A stretch of DNA of 62,000 nt from Glandiceps talaboti. Lineage: Eukaryota; Hemichordata; Enteropneusta; Spengelidae. This document shows positions 12,341 to 32,534 of this stretch, piece after piece. The position numbers were made by a program, and so were the translations under genes. The notes under the pieces were generated by a model. That model made no database searches. It was not told where the DNA came from and was given only the letters and a program-made list of their open reading frames with translations. The first letter of the stretch is position 1, and every line of letters starts with the position of its first letter. The DNA lies in the NCBI RefSeq assembly GCF_964340395.1, contig NC_135562.1:14378796-14440795 (forward strand). The letters run 5' to 3'.

Positions 12341-13084
12341 GAGATATATAGTAGTAGGAATACTTAGATTATACAAGATACAACAAATTATGCAGTGTAT
12401 CATTTATTTATCAACAACAATGCTACATGTATTTTGTTATTCCTAAAATGCATATACACTGTATTAGTGGTTTTATTCTTTGAAACAAATGATGAGAAAA
12501 AAAGAAGAAATAAAGTGAAAATGAGAGTATTATTTGTTTAAAAAAAAATACTTTTCAAACTCTGCAAATGCAAATGTTCGTAGGCGAGACGAGAACGGTG
12601 ATGAGGCATTTGAAAAACATCCTTCTCTACAAAACAATAATATTTGTAGATATAAAAAATTATAATTTTTAGTACTCCGATGTAAATTTAGGGACAGGAA
12701 TATTCACTTTTTATCAAACTATGTCATTATGAGAAGAAAGAAATACGATATTAATTAGATATCCTTTACATTTCCTTTGACGTGAAGCAATGGGGGCTTA
12801 TGGATATGATTTGATTAATATATATTTGTCGGCAACTTTCCAGCACCTCCCCCCACCCCCACCTCAGCCCCTTCATCAGAGTATACTTTACTAGTATTAG
12901 ATATGCTATACCCGGTTGTATATAATGAATACTGATGCACCTTGTAATCACTGATAAAGAATCTATTGCTCGCAATGTCTGTTTTAATTTGTACTTTAGG
13001 GACTATGTTTATACGACACCTACATAGCCTACATCGATGTGCATGTATAACATTTGCATGATTTGTGTTCGGCTCGCGTCGAAG

Positions 13085-13292
13085 ACATGCATGCACCGCA
13101 TGCACTCGCGCGTTGTTGCTGTGACAACACTTTCGACACACACGCTCGCATTATATGCGCACGCATTTGTTGTAGCAACATACACGACAACCACATTCAC
13201 TGAGAAACTTCGCTAGAGATAACGTCGTATGCTCATTCAACCGTTTTCAATACGTGTTATAACTACAGATTCAGAATATTGTGATTAACAGA
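13085..13292 (+). promoter_or_regulatory. Conserved proximal promoter of copy 1
   Basis: About 190 bp just upstream of the start codon are nearly identical to 38490-38688 before copy 2. They include two imperfect palindromes, GTTGCTGTGACAAC (about 13113) and GTTGTAGCAAC (about 13170), which resemble RFX X-boxes. There is no TATA box at a conventional position. The transcription start is not determined, so calling this the promoter is inference from position and conservation. Confidence 0.5.
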
Positions 13293-16351
<3,059 letters not shown>

Positions 16352-16555
16352 AGAGTTCAAAGAGAGAATTATAATTTTTAAAATCAAAGAATTAAAGAAA
16401 TTTTCATTTTGAGTGAGATGTCTGGTGTTTTTATTGTTTTGTAGATTTTATCTTGATTCTTAGTTCTGACAACAGAAATCAAGGTGATGTGAATGATGTC
16501 TATTATATATTTTACTTAAAAAGTCATGTTTGAGATTCTTCTGGTCAGCCTGAAA

Positions 16556-16561
16556 AATAAA
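16556..16561 (+). terminator. Candidate polyadenylation signal of copy 1
   Basis: AATAAA about 205 bp after the stop codon, at the end of the 3'UTR block conserved among the family copies. No transcript evidence. From 16600 to 17090 I see nothing further. Confidence 0.45.
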
Positions 16562-17096
16562 ACATAGTTTAGTACACTTACATGGATATGGTAGTTCTCA
16601 GTATTTGAATACAATCTTCTGCCATTGGTGGCGCTGTTCAACTAACCACACTCTACAACATCTCAGTCCAGTATACAATTCTATTTTCGCCCATAGATTT
16701 TGAAGGGGAATCTCCAAGATCTATGTTTCTCCATAGCTTGCAACAACACAAATTATGTAGTGTTTTCATTCATTTAGCAAAGATAATGCTAAATTTTGAT
16801 TTTAAAAAATGCATTTTTCTACATTATTATATCATTGGTTTATTAATTATGATCAGTAGTAATTCAAAAAAACAAAAACAAATTGTGTTTATTCACTATT
16901 AAAATGACAAAAAAAATGAGTAAAAAGCATGTGTTATTTTGAAGAAAAAAAACAGTATCATACCAATGGAATATGGTAAATAAAGGAACTCCAGCCAAAA
17001 TTGTGTCTTGGTCCAAAGTCAGTTTCTACATATGACTGTCAGAGTTTAGAAATGAATTGATCCATTGCAACAATTTCCTTTGTTCACATACAGTGC

Positions 17097-17830
17097 ACTA
17101 GTCTGTATTCAAAAACAGATATAATTTGACGTATTCTTAAACAAAACCTGAAATGTGTTTTATTTATTTATTAATAAATACTAATTCATAATTGTGTGCA
17201 CATACATATACATAACCCATAATGTACAATCATATAGTCAGCATGTACAATGCACATACAGAATGCTTGCTACTCACTGAGGATTCGAACACATAAAATA
17301 TAATCTAGACTTCATAGAATGTCCAATGCTTTTAAGTTGAACAGTATTAAAAGATGAATTACAAAAAAGTCAAGATGACTGTTGACAGCCTAACAGTTGA
17401 CATAAACTGTAAGATAGGTTGTGTCCCTCCACCCTCACTTGCTTCCTCTCTCTGTTCGATAAAGATGTGAGAGGGGTTGGCCGATGTGTGAGGGCGCCCC
17501 ATCACGGCATATCTTACAGACTAATACTGTCAACAGTCATTTTGACTTTTTTTTGTAATTTATCTTTAATACTATTGTTGCTGCTGAAATTTATAGAATT
17601 AAATGTGGTGTGCGCAGGACGTTCCATGAAGTCAAGACAACTAGATTATATTTTATATTTTATGCGTTTAAAACCTCAGTGAGTGAGTAGCACGCGTTCT
17701 GTATGTGCATTGTACATGCTGACTATTAGATTGTATGCTATAGGTTATGTATTTGCACACAATAAGTATTTAAATATAACATATTTCAGGAATACGACAA
17801 AATATAATCTGCATCTGAATACAGACTAGT
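17097..17830. mobile_element. Foldback element, about 730 bp
   Basis: ACTAGTCTGTATTC at 17097 pairs with GAATACAGACTAGT ending at 17830. Complementarity continues inward for about 300 bp, for example TAGTCAGCATGTACAATGCA on the left with TGCATTGTACATGCTGACTA on the right. The open frame at 17419-17682 lies in the loop and right arm and has no recognisable domain. Confidence 0.8.
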
Positions 17831-18214
17831 ATGGTATCTGCAAATATGTAAAGTATGCTGTTGGGAAAACATGCTCAGTTAAACAACAAAACTATTCCTC
17901 CCTTTCCACACAAACATAAAATTCCATGCAAACAGAAAGTTGAGATGTACTAAAATGTTAAGTAAAATGTGTTTTATTAAAATTATTTACTAGTAATACT
18001 ACAGAAAACTGTTGTTTAAATTTGATTTTTGTTCATATTTAGGAAATACATTCGTGTCAAATTCTTTTCAGAAAATTCTGCCATAAAGAGCTGGTTGTTT
18101 ACAATTTCAGATAACATTGTTGTGTTTTGTCGCCTTGCAAAAACCGAATATTTACATATATATCAATTACATGGACAAAAACAGTTAATTAATTATTTTT
18201 TAATTGTGGAGTCA

Positions 18215-18590
18215 TAACGGTCGATTGGTTAATAGAGCGACTAGCTTAGAATCTTAAGGTTGCAGAATCAAGCCTCATTGCTGTCATTTGTTTCTGATTG
18301 GCTAAAATCCATGGCCTTTGGCAAGATTTAAAAACAAATTGTGCCTCAGTCAACACAGCTGTAAAATTGGGGACCTGGTAAGATAGATATTGCAATGTGA
18401 ATACTTTAATCCTGTACACTTCCAGTGGCTGCAATGGATTGTATACTCCCCAGGGAGTTGAGGAATTATAAATGGTTGTATGCCACTATAGATCTGTGGT
18501 ATGTAAACAGTTGTTAGTGCTTGGAGCTCTTCGGATGACAGGCATGTTACAAATACACTATTCATGATTATTGTTTTCAATACATGAATT
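18215..18590 (+). mobile_element. tRNA-headed SINE
   Basis: The 5' end reads like a tRNA promoter: TTGGTTAATAGAGCG resembles box A and AAGGTTGCAGAATCAAGCC, about 30 bp on, resembles box B. The body (ACACAGCTGTAAAATTGGGG, then CCCAGGGAGTTGAGG and TGCCACTATAG) matches tails at 57.24 and 59.95 kb. Such tails are typical of SINEs paired with L2/CR1-type LINEs (family knowledge). Confidence 0.65.
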
Positions 18591-18719
18591 TAGGGTTATT
18601 TTTTCCGTTTATTAAAATTTTGAAACTGTGATTTGTATTTGGTTGATTTCTAATTACCCTTATTGTTTAATTTTTTCTCACACTCTATTGTCTTTGTAAA
18701 CTATATGAGTAGCTCCCCC

Positions 18720-18942
18720 CCCCCCCTCCCAACCAACCACTACCACATTAGCTCACTTCCTTTGGCCATGAGTCTATAGTGACAGACAACTGTTGGGTGT
18801 GACAATGCCATCTCAGAGTTTGTCAGTACTGGCTTTATCCATGACACATAGTGAGACACAAATGGTGACAATCAACCTGTGGGTGTGATCACATCATGTC
18901 AGAGTTTGTCAATGATGGATTTACATACACACATACATACAT

Positions 18943-18989
<47 letters not shown>

Positions 18990-19849
18990 GTACATACTCA
19001 ATGCTGTCTTTGCTCAGTGTCCCTTCCACATCATTACAAAAGTAAAACACACATTAGACAAGACATTAGTTAAAGGGTTTATTCTACTCTAATACTCTGT
19101 TGAGAGATGTCATACACCAAATCACACATGACAGTATTGTAAAAAAAAATGCTGTGACTTTGAGTGAAGACAACAGAGTATGAAACTAAACATATCAGAC
19201 ATTGAAAAATGGAGTAAAAAATTTGAAGTTTATATTTAAAGTTGACTGCTCCTTAAAATTCTTCACAAATTCTGAAAAACAGTTACCATCTTTCAAGAAC
19301 AATTCAATTTTGTGCATTATACAATACAGTCACCCTCTTGTTATTTCTGAGGATATTTATGACTTTGGAGAATCTGAACATGATAGTAGTCTCCCATGAA
19401 GATATCAATGGAAGGGGTTATAATTGTCTCTACCTGTAATAGGATTTTATCTCATAACCTTACTTGTATAGCAGTAGCATACATTGCACTGAGAGGGGGG
19501 GGGGGGGTCCGAATGAAAACAATGCCATATGCAAGTAGGGCTAATCTTATCATCTTTGGTCAAATTTGAACATGAAGGTTGACTCATTCTCTTGCATGCC
19601 TTTTGTTAGAAATCAATAAAATTAAACATCTGTAAATATGCCTTTGACATAAGTAATATATGTATACCTTTTTCCTCAGATGGAAAAGGGTGAGTCTCAG
19701 ACTGCTTTTAAGTTTTATCATACTAGTAGCTGCACTTAGGGACCAAGAAAAGACATTTCCACCAACCCAGCATCATGCATCCTCTCTCAAATAATGATAA
19801 AACTTAAAACCACATTTGATCTTTGCCCCAAGTTGAAGCTAACCCCCCC

Positions 19850-19884
<35 letters not shown>

Positions 19885-20050
19885 ACACCTGAGCAAATAT
19901 GAAATGATAATTCATACACAAGACTTTTAGTCAATGACATCTCCTTTTATGTTTCTGAATACTTTACATTATAATACAATATTAAAATTCACTGTGATAT
20001 AATGTAATGTAGAATTTTACATTTATAGATTTTAAGAACACTACCTGACA
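18720..20050. other. Intergenic, simple repeats only
   Basis: A poly-C run near 18715-18726, a CATA/CA microsatellite at about 18925-18985, a GAGTTTGTCA word repeated about 93 bp apart (18814 and 18903), a G-run near 19494 and a (CA)n at 19846-19882. No gene recognised. Confidence 0.7.
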
Positions 20051-25598
<5,548 letters not shown>

Positions 25599-26359
25599 CT
25601 ATAAAAAGACAAGAAAATTAATCAACAAACTGGTTATCAATCAATGATGCACCACATAGTCTAGAGGCTATCAGTGGATTAAATGATTTATTTTCACACC
25701 ATCTAACTCAATGAGAAATCATGAACGCCACAACTTGTTAATGCAAATGATTTAACCCCAACTGTTAGAATGATGTAAACAGTGTACATTTTGTACATGT
25801 ATAAGTAGTGTCGTGATATGACAAATGTACCTATGGATATTGGTAACTGCTCCCAATATCGGGGTTCACACACTTGGAGTGCAAAAAAATTCAAGGGCTT
25901 TCCAGGGGTTTTCCGTCAGTTTTCCAGTGGTATTCGTATTGATTTGGATGTTGACGATCAAAATTTATTTTATTGAATGACATCTAATTCTCTGACATGG
26001 ACGAGAAGTAATTAACAACGGCTCTCACAATATATGACGAAACATTTTAAAGAAAGTCAACACTCTACGCAGTTGTTGGTTTCAAAAAACATCATAGCCA
26101 TTAATACGTACTGTTCATTTTGGGATTTGACATCTGATGTTTTTGCTAACTGTTACAATATTGCAATGCATGGCTATGTTATGTCGCCGATAATTATGAC
26201 GAACACAGTACGGTAGCAAATTATGCAGTACACAAGATCACAACAAACATAGCTGTGCCAAATGAACTATACATACACACATTCTATGGGCGAAGTATAT
26301 CATGGAACGAACGTTGACTGTCCGGCTTAGCAAGAATTTTGATTCACCAGTGCAGCAAA

Positions 26360-27211
26360 GCACCTTGAAAATCACCCAATTTTCAGACTAAAGTGGATAG
26401 GCATTTTAAATGCGATTCCAGAAAATTTAAAGAATATAGATGATTACATGTATATAGAGGATGTCTGCATGAACATATCAGGTATTGCAACTCCTATAGA
26501 AGATATCACAAAACACAAACTAAAGTCAGAACTCATCAACAGAAAATTTACCAAACCAGGCAGTGAAAAGAAACTTGAAAGAGACCTGGGTGTTGGCCTC
26601 CTACAATGGCATAAAATGTATAAACAAATTCTCAGTCACAGTCGATAGCAAATCAAGAGAGTTCCAGTTTAAAATTCTGCATAATATACTGTACACAAAC
26701 GAGAAACTGTACAAATTAAACCCAGTTAAGTTCCCAACAAATCTCTGTAGCTTCTATCATGCAGTCCCAGAGACCATAGAACACTTATTTTACAACTGTA
26801 AACACACTATGGGTATAGCTGGGAAGCAATAATAACTGTATGGGGCAAAGCACTTAAGTTAAGAGCTGTTCCTAGCAAAATTTGCCTAATTTTGTCACAC
26901 CCAGATGAGACACTTTTACTCAATTCCATAAGCCTTATAGTTAGAAAATACATTTACTACTGTAAAAGAAAGGAATCCCTTCCTGTGTTCAGAGAACTGT
27001 AAACTACTTTATAAATATGAACACTTTATTGCAAAGAAAAACCACAAACTCATACCTTTTCTAAAGAAATGGACCCCCTCATCCCATATGTAACATAAAT
27101 GGTAATGGATTGTAGTGTAAACATTGCTCTTTTGTGAACTGGAATGTAACATGACATGTATACACTTTACAAATAACACCCAATAAAAACCTTAAATTAC
27201 AAAAAAAAAAA
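26360..27211 (+). pseudogene. 5'-truncated LINE (Tx1/L1-like) 3' end
   Basis: Plus-strand frames, with frameshifts, give RLKWIGILNAIPENLK, SREFQFKILHNILYTNEKL, CSFYHAVPETIEHLFYNC, WEAIITVWGKALKL and YIYYCKRKESLPVF. This is the C-terminal FQxKILHxIL...C..C...ETxxHLFxxC...W region of L1/Tx1-type elements (family knowledge). AATAAA and a poly(A) of about eleven A end it at 27211. The element lies between the OTU exon and the first DED exon, antisense to both. Confidence 0.75.
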
Positions 27212-27860
27212 GCACTTTGAAAAGTTTCGCCATTTCACATTTAGAAGTGTTCTGAATCATATGAATGAGTGGCTAGAGCACAGATAGAAATGTCAATCAA
27301 TCACGCTCATTTTCAAGGGATTTCGAGGGGGGGGGGTGTCAGTAGCATTTTTCAGGGTCTTCCAGGACTGTGCGAATCCTGAATATGCAATAACTGATTA
27401 TTGGGCAGAATTCTGTGATTGATTAACAAAGACATGATGTTAATGACTGTGTGGGTAGCTTAGTTTAAATTTGAAATAATCATCGCATGCCTCACTGAGC
27501 TACATTTGTAGATGTGAGAAGAGATTCAAAGACCTACATGTATAGAATGTGTCACAAATTGCCTATTTTTTTGGATGAATATTCACGACTTCTAAAGGAT
27601 TATTAACTTTTTGATAACATCATGAATATTAAGTGTGCATCTAATTAATATTTGTGGCTGCTAAGACCCATGGAGCAATGGGGCATCACTCAAAGAACAG
27701 TAGAGGTGAAAAAAATATCAATATGGTGTTGCTTGATAATCGAGCGATATTTATGTGACATGAAAGCATGAAGTGACTCCACAGAACACAAAGTTAATGA
27801 AAATTCTTGATTTTCTGAAGTGGTGTATCCTGTTTGAATATGTTATGATATATAATTTAC

Positions 27861-28539
27861 CTTTATTTGTTTCAAGCAGGGAGTTTGCATCATGGCGGCA
27901 ACCAGAAGACTGCGTGACACCATCACAAGTTGCATCGGATTCTGTAAAGTTATCACATCCGATGAGGTGCAGTTGTTTGGATAGCCATTTCTCATATGTA
28001 TGGTTTGGTAAGCATGTTTGGAATAACGCATCAAAATGCTTGTTACTAAGCTGACTCAGATAGATAGTGGACTGTTTCCCATCAGTTGATCCAAAATAGT
28101 CCTCCTCAAAATACAGTTCCTTTTCGTCAGTGCCCCCTCTTAGGACAATGATTTTTATATCTAATACATTACTAAGTGCTTTGAGTTCAGGGATTCCTCC
28201 AGGGCATCCAGGTTGTGAAATGGTAGCCAGGTACTCATCAACATTTTGTGTAATGTCATTCTGAAATTGTGAACTGTTTTCTCGGATATAGTCAACAACT
28301 TTATTTCGCAGATTACGATGTGCTGACTGGTCACCAGGGAATGATGCAGCAACTGCACGGAATAATGAATTTCCATCAGGAATAATATCATACCTATGTA
28401 GTCTCACATCATGATATTCTGCAAGGAACAAATCTTGCTCACGTTGTTCTTCGAGTATTGACGATATATTTATTTTAGATTCTACTTTGCCAAGTACATT
28501 TCTGAGGACTTCTGCTTGGGTTGTTCTCCTATGATCCAT
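27861..28539 (-). CDS. OTU-like domain exon with Cys-to-Ser active site
   Basis: Start ATG at 28539 is preceded directly by an in-frame TGA and, 27 bp upstream, by acceptor TTTTTTCAG, so an upstream 5'UTR exon is likely. The 226-residue reading is OTU-like: IIPDGNSLFRAVAASF (residues 52-67), then GCPGGIPELKALS and KHFDALF (167-173). OTU enzymes are cysteine proteases that remove ubiquitin; the usual signature is DGNCLFRA with a partner His before Y/F-D. Here Asp55 and His168 are kept but the Cys position is Ser58 (TCA). A pseudo-protease that may still bind ubiquitin is the simplest reading. The frame runs on to 27751, but a strong donor AAAG|GTAAAT at 27861/27860 suggests splicing there, in phase 1. 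It may be the first coding exon of the DED-NACHT gene or a separate gene. Confidence 0.7.
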
Positions 28540-28664
28540 TCAATTGTCAGTCACTTATACTGCCTGAAAAAAGAATTGTGAAAAAACTATATGAGAAAGT
28601 AAGTAAGCACAAATATACGACATAGGTTTTCAAGGATGCCTCTCTCTGAGGACGCAAATATGAT

Positions 28665-29296
28665 ATGGTGTCCAATCCATGACAAAATTACAACTTCTCA
28701 TTTTGCTATTCTTATTTCAATTTTACAACTCAAATATCTATTTTTCTGTTCTATATTTCATTTTACAATTCGTCATTCCAAAACTGAATGCAATTAAACA
28801 ACTGAACTTTCATTTCTGAATGAAATTTTACAACTCAACTTTCCATTTTTTAATTCTGTATTCTATTTTCCATGTTTAATTCTGTATTCTATTTTCCATG
28901 TTTAATTCTGTATTCTATTGTACAGTTCGTCATTCGATTACTCTTCTTCCTGTTTCATTTGACTACTCATTCCTCTAAACCCAATTTCACAGTTACACAT
29001 TTGATTTCAGGGTTCCACTATGCGACATTCTATTTCTCAGTTCAACATTGTATTTCACAGTTCAACATTTTGATTTCACGGTTCTACGATTCAACATTTT
29101 ATCTTACAAATCAACATCACTACCTTCAATCTTAGTGTTCTAAATTTGATTTCACAATTAACATAACAAATTTGAATTTGGATATTCGAAATGCGAATAT
29201 AGAACAGAAAAATAGATATTTGAGTTGTAAAATTGAAATAAGAAATAAAGAATAGCAAAATGAGGAGTTGTAATTTTGTCATGGATTGGACACCAT
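28665..29296. mobile_element. Foldback element, about 630 bp
   Basis: ATGGTGTCCAATCCATGACA at 28665 is answered by TGTCATGGATTGGACACCAT ending at 29296. Pairing goes on for about 80 bp (AATATCTATTTTTCTGTTCT against its complement). The middle is a mass of short TTCTGTATTCTATTTTCCAT-like and CAACATTTGATTTCAC-like near-repeats with no coding. Confidence 0.8.
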
Positions 29297-29787
29297 ACAT
29301 ATAACGGGAGAGCTTTGAATTCGAAGGCATTGATTATTTGGAATGATTCGCTAAAATAGTGATCAAGTCACAAATGTGGAAATCCATTTTTCGCTACATC
29401 GCCCAATGACCAAGACCAAAGGGCTAACTAGCTGGAGTCGCGAGTTAACAAACATTTGAGTAGCGAATTATGTGTCCCGGAAACATCCCGGAAACGTAAA
29501 CATTGACCGTTGTCAAACTTTCAGTTTCACAAATTTTATTATCATGAAATGACGTCGATAAAATCAAAATACTCACCAAATTTTACGTCAGTGTATCGTA
29601 TAGCTCATCAAAACTATCACTGGGTGTATATGTATGTGATAATCGAGATGTTTTCTTGTGATAAGCCAGATATTTCGACATAAGCAGACGGGTCAAACGT
29701 GACGCAACACAGACGCAACACGTCAACACAAAGAAATATAATGTGACCTATGACCTTTTGAGAAAGTTATCGTGCCCTCAACGACAG

Positions 29788-29865
29788 TTAACGAGAAGCT
29801 ATCATGGTGAAACATATATTATTGTATGATCGATCTGAGTACTGAGTACATGATCATGGCGTGCA

Positions 29866-29912
<47 letters not shown>

Positions 29913-30149
29913 CTCGGTGAGTATCAATCTGCTAAGACAGTGCTCTATACCGCAGTGGCAGAGCGTAATAGTTTTGGTAGTACTGGAACTCTTTCTTGGT
30001 TGTAACTCGGAGTTTCACGCATGGCGCGATCATCAGACAACTTGTATATATAGTTATATATATATATATATACATAATGTATATTATGTATATAATTCGC
30101 TCTACTACCCGTATTGAGCACTTTTATGTGGTTTTATCTACATCCAGTC

Positions 30150-30229
<80 letters not shown>

Positions 30230-30290
30230 CTCGGTGAGTATCAATCTGCTAAGACAGTGCTCTATACCGCAGTGGCAGAGCGTATATAGT

Positions 30291-30360
<70 letters not shown>

Positions 30361-30424
30361 ACTATTGCGCTCTGCCACTGCAGTATAGAGCACTGTCTTA
30401 GCAGATTGACACTCACCGAGTTAT

Positions 30425-30509
<85 letters not shown>

Positions 30510-30525
30510 AAATGTACTTGTTCAG
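29788..30525. mobile_element. Cluster of Penelope-type terminal blocks in (TA)n
   Basis: Three copies of the block AACTCGGTGAGTATCAATCT...CTATACCGCAGTGGCAGAGCG lie at about 29910-29970, 30229-30285 and, inverted, 30361-30421, separated by (TA)n runs. The last two form a head-to-head palindrome around a TA core. Between the first and second is a hammerhead motif on the minus strand. Nested and inverted terminal copies are typical of Penelope-like elements (family knowledge). The left edge carries the repeat shared with 5250-5330. Confidence 0.7.
29999..30041 (-). ncRNA. Hammerhead ribozyme motif (Penelope-associated)
   Basis: On the minus strand: GTTGT (30041-30037), CTGATGA (30036-30030), stem II TCGC/GCGT with loop GCCAT, GAA, ACTC/GAGT stem III, T, then ACAAC (30003-29999). 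GTTGT and ACAAC pair over 5 bp, completing stem I. Stem I sequence differs from the motifs at 4.7 and 33.6 kb yet stays complementary. Cleavage is predicted between 30004 and 30003; not tested. Confidence 0.65.
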
Positions 30526-30734
30526 CTTTTAAGATATTAAAACAAATTGTTAATTTTGAGGAGATCGATGTCTTGGTGTTTTTATTATTTTATGCCGGGA
30601 CTTTAGTTTTGATTCTTAGTTCTGACAACAGATGTCGTGATAATATGAATGATACATATTATTTGACTAAAAAAAGTCAGGTTCGATATATATTCTGTCT
30701 ATTTGAAAAAACAACCCTCTTACAAAAACTGTTA
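30525..30734 (+). pseudogene. 3'UTR remnant of SWxxW-family gene (copy X), left part
   Basis: AAGATATTAAA...GAGGAGAT...GTCTTGGTGTTTTTATT and TTAGTTCTGACAACAGATGTC match the 3'UTR blocks after copies 0 and 2. No coding exon is left. The sequence stops at TTA (30732-30734), where the large element was inserted, and resumes at 37266. Confidence 0.75.
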
Positions 30735-30764
30735 GGCCAAAAAAAAAATCTGGTTCTGGTCAGG

Positions 30765-31130
30765 GTGTATGGGAAGCCGTTCAGGCCAAAAGTATTTTTT
30801 TATTTTTGCTATAGTATTTTATATTTTTCGCACTTACAAACTAATTTTAACCGTTTATGTACTTTTATTCCATGTTCACATTATTTTAAATGAAATAAGT
30901 TTGCATTTATTTGAGAATATTGTTTTATTTTTCGTCAAACCAGAATTATTTTAAGGATTATATATAATTGAAAGTCAAAATATATTTTTTGTTAAAGTTT
31001 TTTATTTTATTTTTTAAATTATTAAAAAAAAAATTTTCAACTTTTTTTTTTCCTTCCCAACTTTTTTTTTTGGCCGAGTCTGCTGACAGGCGCCGGTGCA
31101 GAGCACGTCGTGCTCGTACCAGGCGCCTGT
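30765..31130. repeat. Long inverted repeat, left arm
   Basis: GTATGGGAAGCCGTTCAGGC through the T-rich block and the GACAGGCGCC-type hairpin is the inverse of 35965-36296. The arms are some 330-360 bp and about 5 kb apart. T/A-run lengths differ between the arms. Frames in it are T/K-rich artefacts. Confidence 0.85.
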
Positions 31131-31189
31131 CACGAGTACGAGGCGTGACCTTTGACATCACGTTCTTATTAGGGTGAGGTTTTTTTTTT

Positions 31190-32400
31190 TTTGTTTCTCA
31201 TCTCCAATGGAATAGTCAGGCGGGTCGGGCGGGCGAAATAAAAAAAAAAGGGGGGCAAGAAAAAAAAATGTATTTTTTCAGTTCTATTCTCTGTCCTTTC
31301 TGTCCTGTTAGTCTCTATACAACTTCATTTCTCTTCTCTTTATTGATTTCCTTGTTACAAGTCTCTTTCCTTCATTTTAGCAAGGTTGACAAGTCTGTAG
31401 AACAACTTTGTAAGAAGATGATTAAATACTTATCATCCTGATGGGTGTATATCTGTAGCCATGAACTATTGTGTGATTTTATCAGGAGTACTAATACGTT
31501 CGTCCTATTAATCAAAGTGGCATTGCCATCGCTAAAAATGTTTTCAAGTTATCCAATTTGAACTTTAGTGTGTAACTTTTTGAAACACGTACGTGATTGT
31601 CACTGATCAGTGTGCTAGATGAATTTTCATTTATATAAACCATTACTTCTATGAAACATTTTTCTTCAGTGTGAACTTGTCAAAATAATCCACCAGATAA
31701 CATGTCAAGCATTTCTAGAACTCAGAACCCCTTTGGGATTTACTGTTTAAAAGTAATTAAAAGTAATAATGTAAACATTGGAATGTCTTCAAAGGTCATG
31801 CATGTCATGGGTCATGAAACGGCTATGGAGTCGGTCATTTCCCTGATAATACAACTGATTTAAAGCTAAAAACTGGTCAAGAAATTTGGAATGCAGTATG
31901 ACTTTTACCAATTTTAAGCATAATTTTGAAAATGATGGAAATATTCTGAGCTATTATTGCATTGCAGCAAAATGTACCGCGTGACAGTATTAATTTTGAG
32001 CCCTGTCCCTCATCAAACCTCAACGGCTTCTGCCATGATGAAAGACACATGCTGCTCTGACGTAACAAAGGGGTTGGGTGGGTGGGTGGGTGAGAGGGGG
32101 GGGGGGTTAGACGGCGGTGTTCTGCCAAGGTTTCCAACAAGTTGGGACACAGGCCCCTTGGTTCCAAAAAGTGGTGTCATTTGACATGGAGTGGGGTCAA
32201 TTATTATTGTTTATGAAATATTCATATAAATTATCTCAGACCACTATAGAGATACTGTGGTCTGAGATATTCCATTACGTATAGACCATTACCTAACAAC
32301 ATAAAAAAATTCCATTCATAATAACAGTTCCCAGTAACCTATTTTTTGAAAATAGTGTACTACACATTACACCTTAGAAAAAGAAGGCAATTAAGATTAT
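31190..32400. other. Interior of composite element, no gene seen
   Basis: G-runs near 31248 and 32097, a short GTGGTCTGAGATA hairpin near 32237-32270, otherwise unremarkable AT-rich DNA. No frame with recognisable protein similarity. Confidence 0.5.
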
Positions 32401-32411
32401 GTAACTTTAAG

Positions 32412-32508
<97 letters not shown>
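32412..32508. repeat. (TA)n microsatellite
   Basis: About 48 TA units leading straight into the AACTCGGTGAGTATCAATCT terminal word, the usual junction of this Penelope family. Confidence 0.95.
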
Positions 32509-32509
<1 letters not shown>

Positions 32510-32534
32510 CTCGGTGAGTATCAATCTGCTATAA

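Noticed and set aside
17283-17300. tRNA-like GGATTCGAAC word
   Set aside because: It is a T-loop-like word without box A or a foldable cloverleaf, inside a foldback arm.
27751-27860. Extension of the OTU frame past the donor at 27860
   Set aside because: The sequence after AAAG|GTAAAT is AT-rich, low in similarity, and looks intronic.
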